Notes under the pieces: generated by a model
The model's database searches: none
Told to the model about the DNA's origin: nothing
Seen by the model: only the letters and a program-made list of their open reading frames with translations
DNA from: CAYXOX01 sp964466745
GTDB taxonomy: Bacteria > Pseudomonadota > Alphaproteobacteria > Rhodobacterales > Rhodobacteraceae
Direction of reading: 5' to 3'
NCBI GenBank assembly: GCA_964466745.1
Contig: CAYXOX010000060.1
Coordinates: forward strand, 1-15,875
DNA: 15,875 nt
Made by a program: the position numbers and the translations under genes
Part shown: positions 1 through 6,233 of the stretch, piece after piece
Layout of the letters: the number at the start of each line of letters is the position of its first letter
Position numbering within the stretch: the first letter of the stretch is position 1

Positions 1-938
1 GCGGCCGGCTCACGGCCGGGAAGCCGCTTTCCGAGCTCACCTGGCTCCGGGTGGGCGGGCCGGCGGAGTGGCTCTTCCAGCCCGCCGACACCGAGGATCT
101 CGCGGCGTTCCTCGCCGCGCTCGATCCCGCGGTGCCGGTCTTTCCCATGGGCGTGGGCTCCAACCTCATCGTGCGCGACGGGGGCATGCGGGGCGTGGTG
201 ATCCGCCTCGGGCGCGGGTTCAACCACATCCGCATCGACGGCAGCCGGGTGATCGCCGGGGCGGCCGCGCTCGACGCCCATGTGGCGCGGCGCGCGGCGG
301 AGGCCGGGCGCGACCTCACCTTCCTGCGCACGATCCCGGGCGCGATCGGCGGCGCTGTGCGGATGAACGCGGGCTGCTACGGCACCTATGTCGCCGACCG
401 TTTCGTGGCCGCCACCGCGGTGACGCGGGCGGGCGAGATCGTGACGCTCGGCCCCGAGGATCTCCGCTTCCGCTACCGCCAGACCGACCTGCCGGAGGGC
501 TGGGTGATCACGGAGGCGGTGTTCGAGGCGCCCGCGGGCCCGCCGGAGGCGCTGCTCGCGCGGATGGAGGCGCAGCTCGCCCGCCGCGACGCCACGCAGC
601 CCACCAGGGCGCGCACGGCGGGCTCCACCTTCCGCAACCCGGCGGGCCGATCCTCCACCGGCCGGGCCGACGACAGCCACGAGCTCAAGGCGTGGAAGCT
701 CATCGAGGAGGCGGGCATGCGCGGCGCGACGCTCGGCGGCGCGGCGATGTCCGAGATGCACGCCAACTTCCTGCTGAACGCGGGCCGGGCCAGCGCCGCC
801 GATCTCGAGGCCCTTGGCGAGCTTGTCCGAAAAAGGGTTTTCCAAAACAGCGGAATAGAGCTAGAGTGGGAAGTCATAAGGGTCGGCGAACCGGCCCCTG
901 ATACAGGCACGATCCAGTTCGATAACGACAAGACCTGA
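1..938 (+). CDS. murB: UDP-N-acetylenolpyruvoylglucosamine reductase MurB (5' end missing)
   Basis: FAD-dependent cytoplasmic reductase that uses NADPH to turn UDP-GlcNAc-enolpyruvate into UDP-MurNAc in peptidoglycan precursor synthesis. The frame is open from base 3 and gives 311 visible residues. The reading GRLTAGKPLSELTWLRVGG before the first internal start is typical MurB N-terminus, so only about ten residues are probably missing and the GTG at 51 is not the start. FAD-binding segment GSNLIVRDGG is at visible residues about 52-61 and PGAIGGAVRMNAGCYGTYV at about 112-130. GSTFRNP, near residue 207, carries the serine proton donor of the family. The loop SSTGRADD after it is, from memory, usual in Rhodobacteraceae MurB. 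The protein ends with the LEWEV segment and a short extra tail. The last ~35 codons (from ~828) use rare AT-rich codons (AAA, AGG, ATA twice, CTA), unlike the rest of the gene; see the promoter candidate there. murC would be expected upstream, outside the window. Confidence 0.95.
   Translation, partial: GRLTAGKPLSELTWLRVGGPAEWLFQPADTEDLAAFLAALDPAVPVFPMGVGSNLIVRDGGMRGVVIRLGRGFNHIRIDGSRVIAGAAALDAHVARRAAEAGRDLTFLRTIPGAIGGAVRMNAGCYGTYVADRFVAATAVTRAGEIVTLGPEDLRFRYRQTDLPEGWVITEAVFEAPAGPPEALLARMEAQLARRDATQPTRARTAGSTFRNPAGRSSTGRADDSHELKAWKLIEEAGMRGATLGGAAMSEMHANFLLNAGRASAADLEALGELVRKRVFQNSGIELEWEVIRVGEPAPDTGTIQFDNDKT
839..867 (+). promoter_or_regulatory. Candidate sigma-70-type promoter inside the 3' end of murB
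   Basis: TTTCCA (839-844), a 17-nt spacer and TAGAGT (862-867) match 4/6 of each consensus hexamer. The block 828-890 is about half AT in a region otherwise near 70% GC, and it forces rare codons into murB. A transcript starting near 874 would carry a ~138-nt leader to ddl. Promoters for the ftsQAZ genes buried in upstream dcw coding sequence are known in other bacteria (for example inside ddlB in E. coli). Function here is inferred only. Confidence 0.35.
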
Positions 939-972
939 CCGGGCCCCGGCCCGCGGAACAGGCAGAACGACA

Positions 973-988
973 CGGGCGGGAACGCCCG
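973..988 (+). other. Short perfect hairpin with GNRA-type loop in the murB-ddl gap
   Basis: CGGGCG (973-978) and CGCCCG (983-988) form a perfect 6-bp stem around a GGAA loop, a GNRA-class tetraloop. It is not followed by a T run, so it is not a usual intrinsic terminator. It sits 23 nt before the ddl start and might affect messenger stability or translation, but in GC-rich DNA it could be chance. Confidence 0.4.
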
Positions 989-1011
989 GGGGCATTGAGG
1001 CGAGCGAGGGT

Positions 1012-1926
1012 ATGTCGAGCAGGACAACCCCGACAGTGGCGGTGTTGATGGGCGGCATGTCCGCCGAGCGCGAGGTGTCGCTTTCCTCGGGGCGCGAATG
1101 CGCGTCCGCGCTGCGCGGCGAGGGCTACGAGGTCACCGAGATCGACGCGGGCCCCGACCTGCCCGCGCGGCTCGCCGAGGCCCGGCCCGGCGTGGTGTTC
1201 AACGCGCTGCACGGCCGCTGGGGCGAGGATGGCTGCGTCCAGGGGCTGCTGGAGTGGCTGCGGCTCCCCTACACCCATTCCGGCGTGCTGGCTTCGGCCC
1301 TCGCCATGGACAAGCAGCGCTCCAAGGAGGTCTTCGCCGCGGCGGGGCTGCCGGTGGCCGAGAGCGTCCTCGCGCCCCGCGACGAGGTGCGCGTCCGCCA
1401 CGTCATGGCCCCGCCCTACGTGGTCAAGCCGAACGACGAGGGCTCCTCGGTGGGCGTCTACATCGTCCACGAGGCCGCCGACGCACCGCCCGCGCTCTCC
1501 GACGACATGCCCGAAACGGTGATGGTGGAGGCCTTCGCCCCCGGACGCGAGCTCACCACCACCGTGATGGGCGCGCGCGCTCTCTCTGTCACCGACATCC
1601 TGACCGACGGCTGGTACGACTACGCCGCGAAATACGAGCCCGGCGGCTCGCGCCACGTCGTGCCCGCCGAGATCCCCGAAGAGATCACCGAACTCTGCCT
1701 CGACTACGCGCGCCGGGCCCATGACGTGCTGGGCTGCCGGGGCGTGTCGCGCACGGATTTCCGCTGGGACGAGACGCGGGGCGCGGACGGGCTCGTGGTG
1801 CTCGAGCTCAACACGCAGCCGGGCATGACGCCGACCTCGCTCAGCCCCGAGCAGGCGCGCGCGGCCGGCATGAGCTTCGGCGAGATGTGCCGCTGGATGG
1901 TGGAGGACGCCTCATGCGATCGCTGA
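1012..1926 (+). CDS. ddl: D-alanine--D-alanine ligase
   Basis: ATP-grasp ligase that joins two D-alanines for the peptidoglycan pentapeptide; cytoplasmic. The 304-residue length fits the DdlB class. The residues of the E. coli DdlB triad (E15, S150, Y216) correspond by eye to E19 in SAEREVSL, S145 in EGSSVGV and Y208 in YDYAAKY. Mg ligands correspond to D249 (SRTDF), E265 and N267 (ELNTQPGMTPTSL). HGRWGEDGCVQGLLE at about 67-81 is the usual N-terminal ligase signature. The ATG at 1012 is the first good start. The purine-rich stretch before it (GAGGCGAGCGAGGG, 997-1010) gives only loosely spaced ribosome-binding matches. The gene follows murB after 73 nt, and its last 13 nt overlap ftsQ, implying coupled translation within the dcw operon. 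Confidence 0.96.
   Translation: MSSRTTPTVAVLMGGMSAEREVSLSSGRECASALRGEGYEVTEIDAGPDLPARLAEARPGVVFNALHGRWGEDGCVQGLLEWLRLPYTHSGVLASALAMDKQRSKEVFAAAGLPVAESVLAPRDEVRVRHVMAPPYVVKPNDEGSSVGVYIVHEAADAPPALSDDMPETVMVEAFAPGRELTTTVMGARALSVTDILTDGWYDYAAKYEPGGSRHVVPAEIPEEITELCLDYARRAHDVLGCRGVSRTDFRWDETRGADGLVVLELNTQPGMTPTSLSPEQARAAGMSFGEMCRWMVEDASCDR
1902..1906 (+). promoter_or_regulatory. Ribosome binding site deciding the ftsQ start
   Basis: GGAGG lies 7 nt before the ATG at 1914, inside the end of ddl. It supports 1914 over the in-frame ATG at 1887, which would add nine residues and has no comparable site. Confidence 0.7.
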
Positions 1927-2792
1927 GCCAGGGCGGACGCCGGCCCGATCCCGCGCCCTCGCGCTGGGCCTACCGGATGCAGCGGCTGATGCTGACGCCG
2001 CTCTTCCGGCTGTCGCTGCGGGTGGGTCTGCCGCTGCTGGTCCTCGCGGCCGCCGCGGGCCTCTATTTCTCCGACGCGGGGCGGCGCGACGCGGTGCTGA
2101 ACGCCGCGGCCGACCTGCGCCACGCCATCGAGAGCCGGCCGGAGTTCCGCGTCGAGCTCATGGCGATCGACGGCGCGAGCGCCGGCGTGGCGGCGGACAT
2201 CCGCGAGATTCTCCAGGTCGATTTCCCGACCACGACCTTCGACCTCGACCTCGACGCCATGCGCGCGCAGATCCAGGAGCTTTCGCCGGTCGAGTCCGTC
2301 GCGCTGCGCATCCGGCCGGGCGGCATCCTCCAGGTGGACGTGACAGAGCGCGTGCCCGCGTTGGTCTGGCGGCACCGCGACGGGCTCGACCTGCTCGACG
2401 CGGGCGGCGCGCTTGTCCATCCGGTGGGCTCGCGCGCGGCGCGTCCCGATCTGCCTCTCGTGGCGGGGGAGGGGGCCGACCGCGCGGTGCCGGAGGCGCT
2501 GGCGCTCGTCGCCGCCGCGCGCCCGCTGCACGAGCGGTTCCGCGGTCTCGTCCGCGTTGGCGCGCGGCGCTGGGACGTCGTGCTCGACCGCGGGCAGCGC
2601 ATCCTGCTGCCGGCCGAGGGCGCGCGCCGCGCGCTCGAGCGCGTGATCGCCATGGACCAGGCCGAGGACCTGTTCGCGCGCGACGTCGCGGCGGTGGACA
2701 TGCGCCTTCCGGCGCGGCCGACGCTGCGGCTGAACGCGGGCGCGGTGGAAGAGTTGCGCCGGATCCGGGCGCTGCAATGGGGAGAGGAGTGA
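1914..2792 (+). CDS. ftsQ: Cell division protein FtsQ
   Basis: Bitopic inner-membrane divisome protein that recruits and regulates late division proteins (FtsB/FtsL/FtsW/FtsI in model species). With the ATG at 1914 it has 292 residues. It has a basic cytoplasmic tail (1-~32), one hydrophobic segment at about 33-53 (SLRVGLPLLVLAAAAGLYF), then a periplasmic POTRA-like region (about 77-146), including FRVELMAIDG and ILQVDVTERVPALVW, followed by the FtsQ beta domain. The start overlaps ddl by 13 nt, and the stop is 7 nt before ftsA. Family assignment rests on the topology, the POTRA pattern and position between ddl and ftsA. FtsQ sequences are poorly conserved, but context makes the call firm. 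Confidence 0.93.
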   Translation: MRSLSQGGRRPDPAPSRWAYRMQRLMLTPLFRLSLRVGLPLLVLAAAAGLYFSDAGRRDAVLNAAADLRHAIESRPEFRVELMAIDGASAGVAADIREILQVDFPTTTFDLDLDAMRAQIQELSPVESVALRIRPGGILQVDVTERVPALVWRHRDGLDLLDAGGALVHPVGSRAARPDLPLVAGEGADRAVPEALALVAAARPLHERFRGLVRVGARRWDVVLDRGQRILLPAEGARRALERVIAMDQAEDLFARDVAAVDMRLPARPTLRLNAGAVEELRRIRALQWGEE

Positions 2793-2799
2793 GACGCCG

Positions 2800-4131
2800 A
2801 TGATCGAGCTGTACGAGTCCCAGCGCGCAATGCGCAACATGCGTCGCGCCGCGATGCAGCGCGGCGTGGTGGCGATCCTCGACGTGGGAAGCTCCAAGAT
2901 CGCGTGCCTGGTCTTGCGCTTCGACGGCAACGGCCCGAAGGCCGGCGACGGCGTGGGCTCGCTCGCCGGGCAGGCGGGCTTCCGCGTGATCGGCGCGGCC
3001 ACCACCCGCTCGCGCGGGGTGCGCTTCGGCGAGATCACGGCCATGGCGGAGACCGAGCGCGCGATCCGCACCGCCGTTCAGGCGGCGCAGAAGATGGCCC
3101 AGATCCGGGTGGACCACGTCATCGCCTGCTTCTCGGGCGCGGGCCCGCGCTCCTACGGCCTCGCCGGCGAGGTCGAGGTCGAGGGCCCCACGGTGACGGA
3201 GCAGGACGTCGCGCGCGCGCTGTCGGCCTGCGATGTGCCGGATTTCGGGGCCGGGCGCGAGGTGCTGCACGCCCAGCCGGTCAATTTCGCGCTCGATCAC
3301 CGCACCGGGCTCAACGACCCGCGCGGGCAGATCGGCAACCGCCTCGCCTGCGACATGCACATGCTGACGGTGGACGGGCAGGCGGTGCAGAACCTCGCCT
3401 ACGGGGTGAAGCGCTGCGACCTGGAGCTCGCGGGCCTCGCCTCGTCGAGCTACTGCGCCGGGCTCTCGGCGCTCGTCGAGGACGAGCAGGAGCTCGGCGC
3501 GGCCTGCGTGGACATGGGCGGCGGGACGACGGGCGTCTCGATCTTCATCAAGAAGCACATGATCTTCGCCGACGCCGTGCGCATGGGCGGCGATCACGTC
3601 ACCGGCGACATCTCCATGGGCCTGCAGATCCCGACGGCCAACGCCGAGCGGATCAAGACCTTCTACGGCGGCGTCGTCGCCACGGGGATGGACGACCGCG
3701 AGATGATCGAGATCGGCGGCGATACCGGCGACTGGGAGCATGACCGGCGCACCGTCTCGCGCGCCGAGCTCATCGGGATCATGCGCCCGCGGGTGGAGGA
3801 GATCCTCGAGGAGGTGCGCGCCCGCCTCGACGCGGCGGGCTTCGATCACCTGCCCTCCCAGCAGATCGTCCTCACCGGGGCGGCGAGCCAGATCCCGGGC
3901 CTCGACGGGCTGGCGAGCCGCATCCTCGGCCAGCAGGTGCGCCTCGGCCGGCCGCTGCGCGTGCACGGTCTGCCCCAGGCGGCCACGGGGCCGGGCTTCG
4001 CGGGAGTGGTGGGTCTCGCGCTCTTCGCCGCCAACCCGCAGGACGAATGGTGGGATTTCGAGATTCCCGTGGAGCGCTACCCGGCCCGGAGCCTGCGCCG
4101 CGCGGTGAAATGGTTCCGCGATAACTGGTGA
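2800..4131 (+). CDS. ftsA: Cell division protein FtsA
   Basis: Actin-fold ATPase that tethers FtsZ filaments to the inner membrane at midcell. It has 443 residues. Actin-family segments are visible: phosphate-1 loop AILDVGSSKIACLV (about 25-38), phosphate-2 VDMGGGTTGVSIF (about 237-249) and the adenosine segment LTGAASQIPG (358-367). The 1C interaction domain falls at about 85-165. The end, SLRRAVKWFRDNW (431-443), is a typical amphipathic membrane-targeting helix. A purine-rich ribosome site (GGAGAGGAG, 2781-2789) lies at the end of ftsQ, 10 nt from the ATG. An alternative start at residue 11 or 14 is possible. The gene is followed by a 184-nt gap rather than directly by ftsZ. Confidence 0.97.
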   Translation: MIELYESQRAMRNMRRAAMQRGVVAILDVGSSKIACLVLRFDGNGPKAGDGVGSLAGQAGFRVIGAATTRSRGVRFGEITAMAETERAIRTAVQAAQKMAQIRVDHVIACFSGAGPRSYGLAGEVEVEGPTVTEQDVARALSACDVPDFGAGREVLHAQPVNFALDHRTGLNDPRGQIGNRLACDMHMLTVDGQAVQNLAYGVKRCDLELAGLASSSYCAGLSALVEDEQELGAACVDMGGGTTGVSIFIKKHMIFADAVRMGGDHVTGDISMGLQIPTANAERIKTFYGGVVATGMDDREMIEIGGDTGDWEHDRRTVSRAELIGIMRPRVEEILEEVRARLDAAGFDHLPSQQIVLTGAASQIPGLDGLASRILGQQVRLGRPLRVHGLPQAATGPGFAGVVGLALFAANPQDEWWDFEIPVERYPARSLRRAVKWFRDNW

Positions 4132-4171
4132 TCGCAAGATATGGCCAAACGAGCGAAATCCCGCGAAAAGC

Positions 4172-4213
4172 CGCCCGCGAGCGCCCATATTTGGGGGTTT
4201 TCGGGCGTTTTTT
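4172..4213 (+). terminator. Possible weak terminator or attenuator before ftsZ
   Basis: CGCCCG (4172-4177) can pair with CGGGCG (4202-4207), and a nested alternative CGCCC (4182-4186) with GGGCG (4203-4207). Six T follow at 4208-4213. The loops are long (24 or 16 nt), so the structure is weaker than a classic intrinsic terminator. It could partly insulate ftsZ from ftsQA transcription, upstream of its own promoter candidate. Confidence 0.3.
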
Positions 4214-4215
4214 GC

Positions 4216-4244
4216 GTGACGAAACGGCACAGTCTCGATAGAGT
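4216..4244 (+). promoter_or_regulatory. Candidate ftsZ promoter overlapping a GANTC site
   Basis: GTGACG (4216-4221), a 17-nt spacer and TAGAGT (4239-4244) match 4/6 of each consensus hexamer. The -10 hexamer equals that of the candidate inside murB. GAGTC (4241-4245), a recognition site for CcrM-type cell-cycle methyltransferases of alphaproteobacteria, overlaps the -10. Expected start of the transcript is near 4251, ~65 nt before the ATG. Confidence 0.4.
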
Positions 4245-4315
4245 CGAGGCAGGACAGGCAGAAGTCCGGCCCTGAGCGGGGCCGATCCACGAGCAAAAAG
4301 CAGGCGGACAGATCG

Positions 4316-5950
4316 ATGACACTCACCCTCTCGGTCCCGGGGCAGGACGAACTGAAGCCCCGCATCACCGTCTTCGGCGTCGGCGGCGCCGGGGGCAACG
4401 CGGTCAACAACATGATCGAGAAGCAGCTCGGCGGCGTGGATTTCGTGGTGGCGAACACCGACGCGCAGGCGCTGCAGCAGTCGAACGCCGAACACCGCGT
4501 CCAGCTCGGCGTGAAGGTGACCGAAGGGCTGGGCGCCGGGGCACGGGCCAGCGTGGGCGCCAAGGCCGCGGAGGAGTCGATCGAGCAGATCGTCGATCAC
4601 CTCGCGGGGGCGCACATGTGCTTCATCACCGCCGGCATGGGCGGCGGCACCGGCACCGGCTCGGCGCCCATCATCGCCCAGGCGGCGCGGGAACTCGGCG
4701 TGCTCACGGTCGGCGTTGTCACCAAGCCCTTCCAGTTCGAGGGCGTGAAGCGGATGCGCCAGGCCGAGGACGGCGTCGAGGCGCTCCAGAAGGTGGTGGA
4801 CACGCTCATCATCATCCCGAACCAGAACCTGTTCCGTCTCGCCAACGAGAAGACGACCTTCACCGAGGCGTTCTCCATGGCCGACGACGTGCTCTACCAG
4901 GGCGTGAAGGGCGTGACGGACCTCATGGTGCGGCCCGGCCTCATCAACCTCGACTTCGCCGACGTGCGCGCGGTGATGGACGAGATGGGCAAGGCCATGA
5001 TGGGCACCGGCGAGGCCGAGGGAGAGGATCGCGCGATCCAGGCCGCCGAGAAGGCGATTGCCAACCCGCTCCTCGACGAGATCAGCCTCAAGGGCGCGAA
5101 GGGCGTGCTCATCAACATCACCGGCGGGTACGATCTTACCCTGTTCGAGCTCGACGAGGCGGCGAACCGCATCCGCGAGGAAGTGGACCCGGACGCCAAC
5201 ATCATCGTCGGCTCGACGCTCGACACCGAGATGGAAGGCAAGATGCGGGTCAGCGTCGTGGCCACCGGGATCGACGCCGCCGAGGCGGTGCACGACGTGC
5301 CGGTGCCGCGCCGCTCGCTCGCCGCGCCGCTCACCGATCACGTGAGCGCCGAGACGGCCCGCTCCGCCCGCGTGGCCGAGCCCGAAGAAGAAGCGCCCGC
5401 GGCCCGGCCCGCCGCGGCATCCGCCGCCCGGGCGCCCGCGCCGGCGCAGATGGCCTTCGACGCGCTGGAAGCGGAAGCGGTCGCCGCTGCCGAGCAGGCA
5501 GAGGATATCTTCGAGGACGAGGTCGCCGAAGACGAGGCCTACGACGACGACGGGCTGCCGCCGCCGGCCTATCGCCCGCGCCCGGCCGAGCCGGAGGTCG
5601 CTGCGGCTCCGGAGAGTTTCGTGGCGCCCACCCGTCCGGCGGCAGGAACTCCGCGACCCGAGGCGCTCAGTCGTCTCCAGGCCGCTGTCCAGAAGGTTCC
5701 GCCGGAGCAACGCGGACCTCGGGCACAGCCTTCGCCCATCGAACGCGCGGCGCAGGACGACAAGGGCCGGTTCGGGATCAACTCGCTCATCAACCGCATG
5801 ACGGGCAATGCCGCCGAGGCCCAGGCGCGCCGGGAAGGCATGATGCGCAAGCAACAGGCCGAGCCCCAGGCCTTCGAGGACGAGCCCTCGGACGACACGG
5901 ATCAGGACCGGATCGAGATCCCGGCGTTCCTGCGGCGCCAGGCCAACTGA
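4316..5950 (+). CDS. ftsZ: Cell division protein FtsZ
   Basis: Tubulin-like GTPase that forms the cytokinetic Z ring at the inner face of the membrane. It has 544 residues. The N-terminal nucleotide segment is VFGVGGAGGNAVNNM (about 19-33), the tubulin signature GGGTGTGSAP is at 109-118, and the T7 synergy loop NLDFADV at 211-217 has the catalytic acidic residues. The conserved GTPase core ends near 320. It is followed by a long Ala/Pro/Glu-rich linker of about 210 residues with an acidic cluster around EDIFEDEVAEDEAYDDDG, then the C-terminal peptide IPAFLRRQAN that binds FtsA and other partners. Long linkers are usual in alphaproteobacteria, so total length is normal for this group. The start is supported by AGGCGGA 7 nt upstream. 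The gene has its own leader and ends at a strong terminator. Confidence 0.98.
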   Translation: MTLTLSVPGQDELKPRITVFGVGGAGGNAVNNMIEKQLGGVDFVVANTDAQALQQSNAEHRVQLGVKVTEGLGAGARASVGAKAAEESIEQIVDHLAGAHMCFITAGMGGGTGTGSAPIIAQAARELGVLTVGVVTKPFQFEGVKRMRQAEDGVEALQKVVDTLIIIPNQNLFRLANEKTTFTEAFSMADDVLYQGVKGVTDLMVRPGLINLDFADVRAVMDEMGKAMMGTGEAEGEDRAIQAAEKAIANPLLDEISLKGAKGVLINITGGYDLTLFELDEAANRIREEVDPDANIIVGSTLDTEMEGKMRVSVVATGIDAAEAVHDVPVPRRSLAAPLTDHVSAETARSARVAEPEEEAPAARPAAASAARAPAPAQMAFDALEAEAVAAAEQAEDIFEDEVAEDEAYDDDGLPPPAYRPRPAEPEVAAAPESFVAPTRPAAGTPRPEALSRLQAAVQKVPPEQRGPRAQPSPIERAAQDDKGRFGINSLINRMTGNAAEAQARREGMMRKQQAEPQAFEDEPSDDTDQDRIEIPAFLRRQAN

Positions 5951-5976
5951 TCGCATTCAAATCCTGCCAGGTGAGA

Positions 5977-6000
5977 GGCCGCCCTACGGGGCGGCCTTTT
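5977..6000 (+). terminator. Intrinsic terminator after ftsZ
   Basis: GGCCGCCC (5977-5984) and GGGCGGCC (5989-5996) form a perfect 8-bp GC stem around TACG, then TTTT at 5997-6000. As RNA the loop is C(UACG)G, a member of the very stable UNCG tetraloop class. It lies 26 nt after the ftsZ stop and separates the dcw genes from lpxC. Confidence 0.9.
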
Positions 6001-6233
6001 CCGTTGGTAAACAAAGTTTTGCGGTCTGCCGGGCTCCGGTTCCGGCGGGATTCTGCCGGTGGGTTACGGCTCTTGTTTCAGTCGGTTACCAGCCTTTGAA
6101 TTGATCCCCGCGCCCCCGCGTCCTACCCCGGTCGGGTCGTGGGGCGTCTGCGCCGGCCAGTGCCAGGCCTACGCCGAGGGGGCGGATGGCGAGCGGCGGG
6201 CGGATCGCGGCAGGATCGACGGGGAAAGACACG
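6001..6233 (+). promoter_or_regulatory. lpxC upstream region with a promoter candidate
   Basis: After the ftsZ terminator come 233 non-coding nt up to the likely lpxC start. TTGTTT (6073-6078), 17 nt and TTGAAT (6096-6101) form a plausible promoter (3/6 and 4/6 matches), with a leader of ~125 nt. TCTGCCGG occurs twice (6025-6032 and 6052-6059). One GANTC site (GATTC) is at 6049-6053. No convincing small gene is present. Confidence 0.35.
6221..6228 (+). promoter_or_regulatory. Ribosome binding site supporting the lpxC GTG start
   Basis: GGGGAAAG lies 5 nt before the GTG at 6234. The alternative ATG at 6186 has only weak GGGGGCGG-type sequence before it. The protein starting at 6234 begins MQTTLKGPITF, as in known LpxC. 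Confidence 0.55.

Larger units (their letters stand above)
4132..4315 (+). other. ftsA-ftsZ intergenic leader
   Basis: This 184-nt non-coding stretch is clearly richer in A and T than its surroundings. It holds GCGAAA twice (from 4153 and 4163), a possible hairpin ending in a T run (4172-4213), a promoter-like sequence (4216-4244), a GANTC site (GAGTC, 4241-4245) and a ribosome site AGGCGGA (4302-4308) 7 nt before ftsZ. I see no TTAA tetramer, so no full CtrA box (TTAA-N7-TTAA). Confidence 0.75.

Noticed and set aside
4132..4315. CtrA binding site upstream of ftsZ
   Set aside because: No TTAA tetramer occurs in this interval, so neither the full TTAA-N7-TTAA box nor a half site could be found by eye.
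2158..5956. Long minus-strand frames opposite ftsQ, ftsA and ftsZ
   Set aside because: They mirror well-supported division genes. Absence of stops comes from base composition, not from coding.
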